From the NCBI RefSeq assembly GCF_009389715.1, contig NC_052409.1:4515775-4579774 (forward strand): a stretch of 64,000 nucleotides of DNA, in the 5' to 3' direction. The translations under genes and the position numbers were made by a program. Under the pieces are notes generated by a model, which saw only the letters and a program-made list of their open reading frames with translations, was not told the origin of the DNA and made no database searches. Source of the DNA: Phoenix dactylifera. Its lineage: Eukaryota > Streptophyta > Magnoliopsida > Arecales > Arecaceae. Positions 24,621 through 35,499 of this stretch are shown here, one piece after another; within the stretch, counting starts at the first letter, position 1, and the number at the start of each line of letters is the position of its first letter.

Positions 24621-25471
24621 GATATTGCATTTGAAAGGGGACAGGAAGGACTTGGAATTTGTGAAGACAAGGCTCGCAGCTGAGGGATTTGACGTCGTTT
24701 ATGATATATTAATGGTAATTACTCATCTCAGTTCAGAATTTTCCTAAGCTCATAATTCAACCACAACTCGTATTTTTCTTATCGGGAAATGTCACTATTG
24801 CTGAATGAGTAATGGCAGTTGAAGTTACATGCAGAAATAGCTTCTGTGAGCACATACATATGGCAATTTTCATATGCTTTCAGCTGTAACATTTCTGTCT
24901 AATATAACCTTCATTCAGGGTGTGAGGTAGAGCTTATAACCTTCATTGCCAAAGCTAGAGCAGTAAGCATTTTTTTTCTCATAGATCTTGATATTGTTTG
25001 AACATTTAAAAGTGTACCAATGGTTCAAGAAAAAGCACTAGCTACATGGGTATTAATCATCAAGCTTAATATCATAATATGTAACTCAGCATATCAAGTA
25101 TGAGTATTCCTGGTGTATGTGATATTTGAGTGCAGCGCTTTGTTGCCCTGAAGCCTTATGCAGCAAAATTGTGCCCTTATATCAAACACCAAACAGTCCA
25201 TTCAAAGCGGTCATAGAAGTATAGAACATATCAGTAACAAAATCAAATCTTTTTCATGTTTCTTAACTTGGTATTAATTACCCACAATTTGGATATAGCT
25301 CATATATTGTGCCTATCTAATTTATTATCAGGTTGTATTCAACTCAGTTTAATCTTGGCTCAATAGGTTTTAAGATGAGTAGTCCTCATAGGTGGTGAGG
25401 GTCAGGTATCTAAGCAGCATTATGTGTGCTTCAGCACTTGGATGTAACTATGAATGTGTCAGAACAAAATC

Positions 25472-25473
25472 CA

Positions 25474-25515
<42 letters not shown>
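25472..25515 (+). repeat. (CT)n microsatellite
   Basis: About 20 CT units followed by a C-run, in an intron of the CSP41b pseudogene. Confidence 0.95.
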
Positions 25516-25517
<2 letters not shown>

Positions 25518-26117
25518 CCCTCTCACTCTCAGCTGCTTAACCTGCCGGTTTCCATACTTAAATATGCTTCTTGCGGAAAACTTGCAGGTATATTTATTGC
25601 TCGTTGGATCTGATCTGTGGAGACACTTTGAGGTGAGCTTTTGATTGTGGAATCTGGAAATCTTTTGTTCTTCTGGTGTTTAAATTATTGCTTTTCTCAT
25701 ATATTGTGAGGATGATTAATAGACTGAAGCAGTTGCTCCAAAGAGCAGACGCAAAGGAAAGCTTGAACTGCAACCCTGTGGAAGATTGGTTCTTCCATTG
25801 ACTTGAAGCTGGACACCTGATTCCAATCCTAGACTCTGGAAAGCAGATCATGCAGCTTCGACATGTTAAGGTCAGTACAAACGTCGCATATCATAAATGC
25901 ATGCCAAATGAGCTTGAGTGCAAATTCATCTGGTGCACCTCTGATGTCATGATGTGGTAGGCCAACCATGATGAGATCTAAGAGAACCATCTAAGTTTTC
26001 GTGGGAGCCGGTTGGTCTAAAAGGCCTCCATGCCTGCATGGTTCCTCTCCTGACTGTGAAATAAGATTTTGTATATCTTATGTGAATTTTTGTTGGAGCC
26101 ATCTCTTGTGCAGTGGC

Positions 26118-26990
26118 TTTTTTTTTTTTTTTTTTTTGGCTAAAAACAGAAGTATCATACATAAAGTGTACGGATACATTCAAAAAAGTCAAAAAACAGT
26201 ATATCACGGAGTGCACTGGGCAAGGGCAACTCCGCTTCTCCTTCCTAGAGATAGTCCTCCGAATAGTTGGCAACAAAAGAGGCCACCCAATCCGCAGCTC
26301 CATTGGCCCCTCTAAATACGTGCTTCGTCTGGAGCACCATTCCACTACGGATCATGGTCTCGATATCTCTCACCAGTGGGTGATAATCATCGACCCCTCC
26401 GGAAATCTGCAGGATCCACCCAATGACCGTCGCCGAGTCACCCTCTAGAAGGACCTCTCTCCCCTGCAGGGCACGCCAAACGTAGCATAAACCAGCCCAG
26501 GCCGCTCTCAGCTCCGCTCCTGATACCGAGGTGTCAAACAAGTGGCAGCCCCCAGTAACAATCACCCTGGAGTCCGGACCCCTAACAACGAAATTGACCT
26601 TGAGGAAACACGGGGTGGGGGCTCCCAAATAAAAAACACCAAATGGGATGCTCCACAAGCAGATGAGGAGCTCCAGATATCCTGAGCTGTCAAAGATTTA
26701 TCCGACCAGATCGCCTGAGAAGCCTCCACCGTCAATAGTCGCGCCCTCTCCATCACTACCCCAGGTGATGGGTAGCTCTTCCCAAATGTCTAGGCATTTC
26801 TTGCAAGCCAGATCTGATAAGCAATATAGGTCGCCCGGACTGCCTCCGATCTGGATTGCAAGGCCCCGGCCAAACGTCAAAGGACCTGAAGAAAGGACGT
26901 CGCATGAGTCCAGAGCACCACGGGGAACTTGCATGCGTCCAGACCCTCCTTGCCCGGTGACTTTCATCAAGGCACGCTTTAGCAACATCA
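26118..26990 (-). mobile_element. 5'-truncated LINE with RNase H end, in the CSP41b pseudogene
   Basis: On the minus strand the element ends in a 20-base A tail (T-run at 26118-26137). Upstream is a degraded RNase H domain: LKVNF, GCHLFDTSVSGAELRAAW, EGDSATVIGWI, then FRGANGAADWVASFVA. The region up to about 26990 carries shifted frames of the preceding linker. This domain layout is typical of plant L1-type LINEs. The 5' end is uncertain and no target duplication was identified. Confidence 0.75.
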
Positions 26991-27391
26991 ATTTCCACTC
27001 TCCTCTCTATCTTCTTCTTCTTCTTCTTCTTATAGTAATGATAATAATAATAAGATTTTGCCCATCTATTTTATGCGGGGTTTTCCAAATATTTCTAATT
27101 ATGGCTCTTTGGAAATTCTTCAGACAATTTAAAGTTATTTCTGTTATGGGATTTGGCAAGGACTTTTATTATGGCACTTGGTAATTCAAAAGCAAGTAAA
27201 CAAGTATACAACATTTCTGGATCCAGTGTAACTAATATTGAGGCTATAACAGTTTCAGTATATTTTGCATTTATGGATTTCCATCCTTCATGCTATTGCA
27301 GGCTGCTGGCTTTCCTGAGCAAGAAATCATTCACTATAATCCCAAGCAATTCGATTTTGGGACGAAGAAAGCCTTTCCTTTTCGAGATCAG

Positions 27392-28107
27392 GTATGCTTG
27401 GTTGTGGGCCGGTTTCCAATCCAATTATTATGTAGTACTGCCTTGTAATTAAAGGTTTCCATTTAAGCTAGCCAAGGGTGAAATGTCATAAACAAGGCAA
27501 AATAAAGATGAAAACTCTGTGATCTCTACATAGTACAAATATCTAGTTCGGGCTTGAAAGATGATACTAAAAGAACCAAAGGAGTTATTCCCGTTGAAAA
27601 TTTAATAGTAGATAGCAAACTTAGATAGTAACAAAGAAAATCAAATGCCCTCGAAGAAGTTATTGATATGTACGAGAAGGCTTTATAATGGAATATTTAA
27701 AATAACGTAGAAGGATTCATCAGAAAGTGTTTTTTGGCCCTCCAAAAGCTTTTCAACCTGGGTCTAAATTCGAAAAGTTTTAACAAAGATTAGCCCAAGT
27801 ACAACTCCAAATAGGTCTGAAGCCCAAACTAGGCCTGGTCCAAAAGGGCCATCCATAGTGTAGGGAGAGGACCTGATAGGGGAGAAGTGAAGAGGAAGAA
27901 ATTATTACCTACACTGCATGCATCATATGGCCCTCCATGCAGCCAATAATAGCCGTTGGTTCCTGTGGGTTCCATTCATGAAGCATGCATCTTGATCCAC
28001 CATCATATGAACTAGCGGCTGTGATTGGCTACATACATGGCCATGCTGGTGTATGCAGTGTAGACAATAATTTCTCATGAAGAGAAGGTTTGGGCATCTA
28101 TGGTGTG
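27392..28107. other. Spacer with a relative of the 38.7-kb foldback
   Basis: 27786-28000 matches the 38688-38902 element, but in the opposite orientation relative to the shared flank (TTAGCCCAAGTACAACT), and its right terminal repeat is mostly lost. No gene seen. Confidence 0.5.
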
Positions 28108-28862
28108 TAACCTTAGCTTGATGCAAAACCGAATTTGTCTGGGCTCATTTTCTGCTCTTGACAGAGAATATCTATTACTCAATAAGAAAGTCAAACCCCA
28201 CAATTTTGGTAAACTAACATGCACTTGGAACCAAAAAAATATCATCTCCATCTATCTAGAAACTGCACTCTAGATGAAACTTGGAATTGTATCCAACTGT
28301 GACTAAAAATATTTTTAGGTTGTGCCCAATGCAAGAAAGTACCTACACCAAGCCTAATTTGCATCCAACTATGTCCAGAGCGTCTTTACGCAATTCCCAT
28401 ACATGTTATAACTACTACAAGCCATCCAAAAATAGATGTTGAATCATTCCATATCATCCCTAACTATGGCTTGTCAGATTGACCTACTCAAAACATTAAG
28501 AAACCCTGCAATGATTTTGCAGCAAATTTCTTCTATTGGGCTTTTGACCTACTAGCTTCATGAAGAGCAGAAATAACTCACGTATCATGATTGTTACCAA
28601 TTGATTATACTGGACCCCAACAAGTCATTCAGGCCTACTTTGAAAAGAGGATGAAGAATTCTAGGAAAACTATCTTAATCCTTTTCTGGCTAATTAATTT
28701 CATGGTTGTATTTTTGAATTTATTTTTGTACACCTTCATGGTTAAGTAAGTCATTTAAGGGTTTGGAAAGAGGATGAAGAATTCTAAAAAAGCTTTTATA
28801 ATCTTTTTTGAATAATTAATTTCGTGGGTGTATTTTTGAATTCATTTTTGTACATGTACATG
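28108..28862 (+). repeat. Direct repeat A, copy 1
   Basis: About 750 bp, closely similar in the same orientation to 37414-38156. Shared wording includes GTCTGGGCTCATTTTCT, CTTGACAGAGAATAT and TTTTTGTACATGT at the end. No coding capacity. Confidence 0.85.
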
Positions 28863-29240
28863 TCTTTTCTTTTAACCCCATATCTTTAGTGCTTGTACCC
28901 CATATCTTTTAACCCCATATTTTTTTTTGGAATATGCATTGATTAGATCTTTATAATCCAGATTGATATGCCTTTATGCATATAAAGATTAAATTCGCAT
29001 TTAAAAATAAAAATTGTGAAATTCATACAACTATATTTATCGCAATTAGAGGCCTTATGCGTATGCTTAACAAAAAAAATAAAAAGAGTTTTCATAAATT
29101 GGTCGATTTCTTCGTTTCCATCAGATGCTGATCAATTTCGAGGGTGCATCAATCAAATGGTTACGGTCACTCGGCAATATCAAACGGTTCTGCCGCACGT
29201 TGACAACGTAACGCCCACCCAGTGGCCGCCCAATACCTTC
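28863..29240. other. AT-rich spacer
   Basis: Short internal echoes of CCCATATCTTTTA; nothing else recognised. Confidence 0.3.
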
Positions 29241-29555
29241 TATTTAAACCAACCGAGGGGTCCTTTCTTTTTCATCGTCGCTTCCGTTCTTCCTCTCTCC
29301 CGCCCAACACCAGCCACCTTCTTTCTTTTCTTCACTTGCTCATCGCCGCCGTCGCCATTGCCATCGCCGCCGTCGCCATTGCCGTCGCCGCCGTCGCCAT
29401 TGCCGTCTCTTCCGTCCCCATTGCCGTCGCCGCCGTCGCCCTCGTCGCCATTGCGGGCGCCGCCACCACCTCCGCGGCCGCCTTCAGGGAGGAGATCACA
29501 GACGCGGCGAACAACCTCAGCATCGGCGAATCTTGCAAGAAGAACCAAATCCAAG
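29241..29555 (+). promoter_or_regulatory. Candidate promoter and first exon upstream of the expanded CCCH copy
   Basis: A TATTTAAA box at 29241-29248 is followed by a pyrimidine-rich, GC-rich leader with the GCC-type repeat, and then by AAATCCAAG with a consensus GTGAGC donor after 29555. The next 1 kb is T-rich, intron-like plus-strand sequence leading to the CCCH exon. This part shares no sequence with the leader of the 42-kb gene, so the copy may have gained a new 5' end. Whether the exon is coding (frames rich in Ala/Val or Pro/Ser) is unclear. Confidence 0.4.
29342..29458 (+). repeat. GCCGTCGCCATT-type minisatellite
   Basis: Seven or so imperfect repeats of GCCGTCGCCATTGCC and close variants. 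Open in three frames, hence the Ala/Val-rich and Pro/Ser-rich shadow proteins. Confidence 0.85.
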
Positions 29556-30592
29556 GTGAGCCTGCCCTCTGTCCTTTTTGTGTACGTGTTTAAAGATCAA
29601 CTGGCTCTTTGTCCCCAGTCTCGTCTTGTCTCTCTCTGTCTATCTCAAATTTGAATAAATTCGAGTAGGGTACGGTTCTTTCTGATCATTCGAAGCTCCG
29701 TTTCTTGGGAGAAACCCTTTCTTGCAATTAGGGTACGGACGTACGGTCTCTTGTTTTAATTCTTAAATTCTTGATTCGAATCCCGACGTCTCTATCTCAG
29801 CGTGCTTGTTGCTTTAAACGAAATCCTTTTCTTTCTATATTTGGATTTGAGCTATTGGCTACTGCTTTAATTGGAGTTAGAGTTTACGATTCTTTCTTTT
29901 GGTTCTTGAATTCTTGATTCCGATCCAATGAGAGATCTATATCTCAGTGTGTTTGTTTTTTTCCTTAAAAAACCCCCTTCGTTCTACCTTTGGACTTTAT
30001 CTCTTGGCTATAGCTTTACTTCTTGTTTGAATTCCTTGCTCGGAAAAGAAAGAATACTTTCATTGGACTTAGGCTTTTTTGTTCCTATTTGATTCTTGAA
30101 TTGATTCGGATCCTGTTTCTTGGAAGAGAGGTAGTGCAGGAATTTTCAGCGTTCTTTAGGTGATTCTTGAAGCTACTTTATTTTTTGTTCTAGGTTCTTT
30201 GGTTCACGATCTGATAACTGAAACCTGGAGCTCCTTGTATTGATATTTTGAATGATTTACCCTTTTTGCACTTTCTGTCAAGTGTATTTCTTTTTCTTTC
30301 CCCTGTTTTTATCATATTATATGTTCTCTTTGATTGCATTCTCAGAGTACAGCATATTAAAGCTGAGCTTCTGTCTTTGAGAATGGGTACATTGCTATTT
30401 CTCTCTACTAGTTTTTAATAACTTATGGCATTTTTAGATCGTTACTTAAGTCATATGTTGCTAGTTCCTGGTTTTGATATTTTCATTTCACATGAATCAG
30501 AATACATTATTTAGAGTTATTGGATATCAACACAATGGTGAAAAGATCTGCTTTAGATTTTTCTTTTATTAAATGTATCCACCCCCACCCAG

Positions 30593-32801
30593 TTGCACGA
30601 GGGGATGGAGCCCAGAGAGGAGCATCAGATAGTAGCAGCGCAGGAGGGGATGGAGCCCAGAGAGGAGGATCAGATAGTACCAGCGCAGGAAGTAGCAGCG
30701 CAGGAGGGGATGGAGCCCAGAGAGGAGCATCAGATAGTACCAGTGCAGGAGGTAGCAGCGCAGGAGGGGATGGAGCCCAGAGAGGAGCATCAGATAGTAG
30801 CAGCGCAGGAGGGGATGGAGCCCAGAGAGGAGCATCAGATAGTACCAGTGCAGGAGGTAGCAGCGCAGGAGGGGATGGAGCCCAGAGAGGAGCATCAGAT
30901 AGTACCAGTGCAGGAGGTAGCAGCGCAGGAGGGGATGGAGCCCAGAGAGGAGCATCAGATGATAGCAGCGCAGGAGGGGATGGAGCCCAGAGAGGAGCAT
31001 CAGATAGTACCAGTGCAGGAGGTAGCAGCGCAGGAGGGGATGGAGCCCAGAGAGGAGCATCAGATAGTAGCAGCGCAGGAGGGGATGGAGCCCAGAGAGG
31101 AGCATCAGATAGTACCAGTGCAGGAGGTAGCAGCGCAGGAGGGGATGGAGCCCAGAGAGGAGCATCAGATAGTACCAGTGCAGGAGGTAGCAGCGCAGGA
31201 GGGGATGGAGCCCAGAGAGGAGCATCAGATGATAGCAGCGCCGGAGGGGTTGGAGCCCAGAGAGGAGCATCAGATGATAGCAGCGCCGGAGGGGATGGAG
31301 CCCAGAGAGGAGCATCAGATGGTAGCAGCGCAGGAGCGGATGGAGCCCAGAGAGGAGCATCAGATACCTATTCTGACCTCTTCTAGTTCGGATCCGAAGT
31401 ATAAACGGAGGCACTGTAAGAAGTTTTACTGTAAGAAGTTTTACACTGAGGAGGGCTGCCCGTATGGAGACACGTGTACTTTTCTGCATGATGAGCAGTC
31501 AAAGGCTCGGGAGAGTGTGGCGATTAGTCTGTCGCCTACAGTTGGAGGTGGTGGATATGACGGTGGGCCGAATGCGTCGAATCAGAGGCCTTCGAGTTGG
31601 AAAACTAGGATCTGCAACAAGTGGGAGGTAGCTGGGTATTGTCCGTATGGCAGTAAGTGTCATTTTGCTCATGGGGCCGCAGGTATGTTTAAGTACTTAT
31701 TTTTGCTCTTAAACTGCAGTTTGGTGCGAATTTCATTGTGAATGTGATGAAAAGTACAAATACTACGATGTGGCTTCTTGTTATTTCCTTGAATGAGATG
31801 GATGCAATGTTGGGCCTTGTGTTATTATTTTTATGGTTGTTAATCTTGCACCATCACAAGGATTTTCTTTGAGAGATTCTTATTCTTAACTAGAATGACT
31901 TGCTTGCATGATAAAACATCATAATCATCAACCTTTGAGTGCTATGTTTGAGTGCTTCATAAACACGTCCATATACTTCCTAATTTGCCTATCATATATA
32001 CAGAAAGACCTGATATGCGTTGTTTTGGGTATGTGTGGTTTCTGTCTGACGTCGATGCAAAAGACAAGTAATTCTGATGCTCATACAGAATGCTATGTTT
32101 TGAGCTCTGTACTATGGTGTGGTCTATGCATTTTGATTGGTTGCTGCCTTCTTTGCCCTTTTAACGAGCAATGCACATTTGTTACAACAAAAATAGCATC
32201 TGGTCGGCATTCTCTTACCAAAGAGCCGATGCACATTCTTTACAACAAAATAGCATCTGGTGTTCATTCTCTTAAAAAAGGGGAGGTAATCTGGGAAGTG
32301 GTTCGTTGCCTAATGGAACTCGGGGAATGCATGCCAACTGATTGTAAATTCTGTACACATGCTGCACTCCATGATGCACCACTTTTTTCTTGTTCTTTGG
32401 GTGTCTTACTTCATTTATTTCTGTGGCAATAATGCTAATTATCGGTTCAGCATTAATCCACTGCGAGTCAGAGTTCTATTCTCGCACTGATATGTAAATG
32501 CCTCGCTGCAGAACTTCACAGATATGGTGGGGGGCTTGTGGAGATGGAAGGCAGAGATGCTTCTTCAGTAGCCACAGATTCGAACCAGGCTGGGGCATCA
32601 ACAAGGGCTCCTGCAGACACTGTTGTTGCATCCATGACATCAGTTCCTCATGCAGATGTTTATCACCGGAGAGGTCCTTCACAGAGGTCAACTGTTGTCG
32701 GTCAGAGGCAGGGGCTTGGTCAGGGTCAGAGAGTTCGGAAATCGAAATGGCCAGACAAGATCAAAGGGATATATGGCGACTGGATTGATGAAAGTGAATA
32801 G
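30593..32801 (+). CDS. Rearranged CCCH zinc-finger gene copy with expanded EGMEPREEHQ repeats
   Basis: Exon 1 runs to 31682 (GCAG/GTATG donor), exon 2 is 32512-32801 (stop TAG). Frame is kept: 1090 + 290 nt, 460 codons counted from 30593, where the frame shows TTG rather than ATG; the first in-frame ATG is inside the first repeat. About 15 repeats (residues 1-265) precede two CCCH fingers: C-x8-C-x5-C-x3-H around YCKKFYTEEGCPYGDTC and again around ICNKWEVAGYCPYGSKC. The C-terminus ends IYGDWIDESE, as in the gene at 40297-42229. That gene's N-terminus and first finger are missing. A 15-bp duplication doubles CKKFY at the start of the first remaining finger. CCCH proteins of this kind bind RNA or DNA. 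It may be expressed from the 29.2-kb promoter or be a non-functional duplicate. Confidence 0.6.
30602..31362 (+). repeat. Coding minisatellite, 45-bp and 60-bp units, about 15 copies
   Basis: Short units encode EGMEPREEHQIVAAQ (or a QMIAAQ/QMIAAP form). Long units encode EGMEPREEHQIVPVQEVAAQ. The order is S-L-L-S-L-L-S-L-S-L-L-S-S-S plus a terminal partial unit that runs into the single-copy exon. Units 3-7 and 8-12 form the same five-unit block, a 270-bp higher-order duplication. All lengths are multiples of 15, so every change is in frame. The parental gene has one such unit (VASQEGMEPREEHQIP). Confidence 0.95.
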
Positions 32802-33213
32802 ACCCATACGTGCCGATATAGCAGGGCATCTGGATGGAAAAATAATAAGTGTAGTCATCTCTACTAATTGCATGCTGGAACGTATTGTGTAGTCTTTATA
32901 TCATAATTGCAGTGATACTGGTAAGCAATAGAAGGGAAGTGCCTTCACAAGGACTTCAGCGCAAAGAAGGGGAACCCATAATCTGTCATCATTGATGGAC
33001 TATGGTCGGCTTGTAGTAGACAACGAGGACCTTCTCTAGTGCACGGACTCCTTTGTAAATTCTACACGGGCCGGGTGAGGAAGGTACTCAGCTATGCCTT
33101 CCACACTTTCGAAAGTTGATTCAAAGACATGGGTAAATCCTTGATGCCTGTTCTCCATACTCGCATTCTTTCCCCTGTACACAGAAAACAGCAATATCAA
33201 AAAACGACAGTGA

Positions 33214-34949
33214 GTTTATTTGTTGCTACGAGTAAAGAGAGTGGCCATAACCTTCATCGTCAGGCATGTCAGGTTCATGCGCTTCATATCTAATTTCTAA
33301 CATCTCATGGTAACATGAATTGAAATCATACAAGGTCTACTTGCATATTTAATTTCAGACAGTTCACAAATATCCCATATATTCCAGAGTTTGATGCTGC
33401 ATTTCATGCAGAGGATGCTAAAATAAAAACATTAGAAGTTAAAGGGTAAGGATAAGGGGCTTGGGTTTAACTCGGCCATGGTAAGTGGAATTCATAATAC
33501 TGTTAATTGCCACACCACTCTTATTGACCAAGTCAATTAATGCAGGAAATGGGCTTGGCTCAGGCTAAGAGCTAGGCCCGAAAGAATTCGGACCGAGTTT
33601 GGGTTTAAATGTTGAGCCCATTTGTTTTCTGGGCTAGGCTCGGGTATGTCATTGGCCTTGCTGGAGCCTGAGCACAAACAAGGCCTGATATGGAGCCCGA
33701 ATTAATTTGTTTTTATATGTTGTTATTTAGAGAGAATAATGAAGAAGTAAAGGATAAATTAAAATGGGTTTAGTGAAGAATAATATATCATATATCATTT
33801 ACTTATGTTATAGGAGAAATTCTAATTTTTAACTACCTTATTTACCTATGAAACAATATTATAAAATATTAAACTTCAATTGTATTCAGGTCGAATTTAT
33901 TTTGGCCCAAAAGGGTAATCGGGCCAGCCCAATCCGACTTGGGTCGGGCTCGGGCCTTGATTATCCAAAAATTTTCGAGCCTAAGCCCGGTCCGAAGCCC
34001 CAAAAAAAATCAGATTTGGTTCATATCGGAACATGGCCCGGCCTATCCGGCCCACTTCCAGACCTAGGGTAATTGGTCAGATGCATATATTTTTTTATAA
34101 TAAATATCCAAACCCAGCTCACTTCCGGACTTCCAGTCCTAGGATCAATCGGCCAAATGCATATACTTTTTGTACTAAATATATTTATAAAATCTTATCT
34201 TTTAGAAACTTTTTATGTATTCTTGTGTTCTCTTTGGGCCTTCTTTTCTCTTTTTATTTTTTATTTTTTTACTCAATTATAGCTTTGCAAGAAAGTTAAT
34301 GCCATAATACGCTGACGTAGCAGGTGGCCCCAAATCATGTACTTTGACTTCAGGCACTAATAAAGATGGTTCACTTTGTTGGATTAGAACATGCCTTTTC
34401 CTGTGCGGATTTGATATGTGATGTTGAAATAAACGCTAGCAATCCTTGGGATGGTTATCACTTTTGACTCCGTTCCTGAACATTTACCATGAAGACGCCA
34501 CCTTGGACTTATATCATGTACCATTCTGGTAGTTGCATCGTGGCACAATTTTAAGCACATAGTTTAACTCTGCTGCGTGGTCCCAAAAAAAAAAAGCTTT
34601 GGCTTTGAAGTGATTAAACACCTAGTTATTATTCAAGAACCCCACTGCTGTGTATAGTTTGCTAAGAATATCCTCTGCGTCCCATGTTAAGGATTAGAAA
34701 CTAGCAAAAGGGAAAAGGCTGTCAAGGATTATAATCTCTCTTTTTCTTTTTGGTATGAGTTTATTTGCTTTCTTAGAATAACTCTTTAAGCCAGGTCTTA
34801 CAGGGGCACTAGAAGAAGTGCGGTGGCAGGCCATCTTTTGGGATGAAAGAGTCAAAAGACTGTGGGAGATTGGTGAAGTAAGAAATAACACTCTTAATAG
34901 TCCGAAGACATCTAAAACTCTATTTTTGCTTCTATAGCATCTCAGACGA
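33214..34949. other. Spacer between the duplication arms, left part
   Basis: 33480-34080 is a degenerate repeat rich in GGGCTCGGG, GGCCCGA and CGGGCCAGCCC-type words; related wording occurs near 8300-8880, 14040-14900, 36720-37210 and 60950-61470. A 36-bp stretch at 34728-34763 resembles 38156-38191. No gene seen. Confidence 0.4.
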
Positions 34950-35499
34950 TATTCATCACCTAAGAGCCCCAAGTCTCCTCAAGATGAATTTTGATCGATA
35001 TGTGTTAGATAGTGGCAAGACAGAAAGAGTGTGCTTTATCATTAGAGATTCGGATATCAAACTGATTGCGGTGGATGGGTGTCAGATCTTCACCTGCTCA
35101 ACGTTTGTAATAGAATTGAGGGCCGCTAAGGCCGGCCCCAACCATGCGGAGCGCACTTTGAGGGCCAACAAGATCTTGGTGGAGGGTAACTCAACGACGA
35201 TAATTGGTTGGATTTAGAATCAAGCTAGCGAGGCGGGGTCGCATCCCTTGATTTAGGATATCTTACGCGTGGCAAGAAGTTGTATCTCCTTTGGGGTGAA
35301 GCACATTTACCAAAAAGAATAGAGCTACTAACTGGATAGCCTTCTTTGTGGCTGATTATTTCGGTGGACTATCTTGAATTTCTGAGGCATGCGTACTTAG
35401 AGCTTTTAGGGACATTTTGTTTTATGATTTTCTTGGATGTATTCACACTAGACTAGTGTAAAAGGCTAGTCTTAGCAAAACCACAAAAAAAAAAAAAAA
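34950..35499 (+). mobile_element. LINE 3' end with RNase H remnant
   Basis: A plus-strand frame reads LLKMNFDRYV, then GVCFIIRD-like VCFIIRDSD, IELRAAKAG and EGNSTTIIGWI. A stop is followed by a decayed remainder and a 15-base A tail at 35485-35499. Same family layout as the elements at 26.1, 55.5 and 59.8 kb. The 5' end is uncertain. Confidence 0.7.

Larger units (their letters stand above)
24621..27391 (+). pseudogene. CSP41B: CSP41b (chloroplast stem-loop RNA-binding protein) pseudogene
   Basis: Decayed exons in the right order and strand. 24621-24714 reads HLKGDRKDLEFVKTRLAAEG then FDVVYDI, with a 2-bp AT insertion before its donor. 24919-24963 ends LPKLEQ. About 25588-25632 reads VYL, SDL and RHFE. 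About 25722-25871 reads APKSRRKGKLE and then jumps straight to NPVEDWFFH, an internal deletion, with a stop replacing the next Leu/Arg region. About 27148-27225 reads DLARTFIMALGNSKASKQVY then NISG. 27301-27391 reads AAGFPEQEIIHYNPKQFDFG then AFPFRDQ and a normal donor. The final exon (LGW region) and the N-terminal Rossmann start were not found. The intact protein is an atypical short-chain dehydrogenase-fold RNA-binding protein of plastids. A LINE sits in its intron. Confidence 0.82.
30578..33213 (+). repeat. Inverted segmental duplication, left arm
   Basis: Homologous in reverse orientation to 38900-41853. It includes the 3' part of the CCCH exon 1, the intron, exon 2 and about 400 bp downstream. 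Ends near CAATATCAAAAAACGACAGT. The left edge still shows a match of CCACCCCCACCCAGTTG to the corresponding PPPNW codons of the other arm. Confidence 0.85.

Noticed and set aside
29016-29654. Pro/Ser-rich 212-codon and Ala-rich 123-codon frames
   Set aside because: Both arise from the GCC-type minisatellite; treated as possible leader sequence only.
30602-31362. CRISPR-like regular repeat array
   Set aside because: Contiguous tandem units without unique spacers, coding and in frame, in a plant genome.
30520-31386. 288-codon plus-strand frame of GDGAQRGASDSSSAG repeats
   Set aside because: Shadow frame of the minisatellite; it stops just after the array and does not continue into the zinc fingers.
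30569-31489. 306-codon minus-strand frame of LHPLLRCYHLMLLSG repeats
   Set aside because: Antisense shadow of the same array; no independent gene features.
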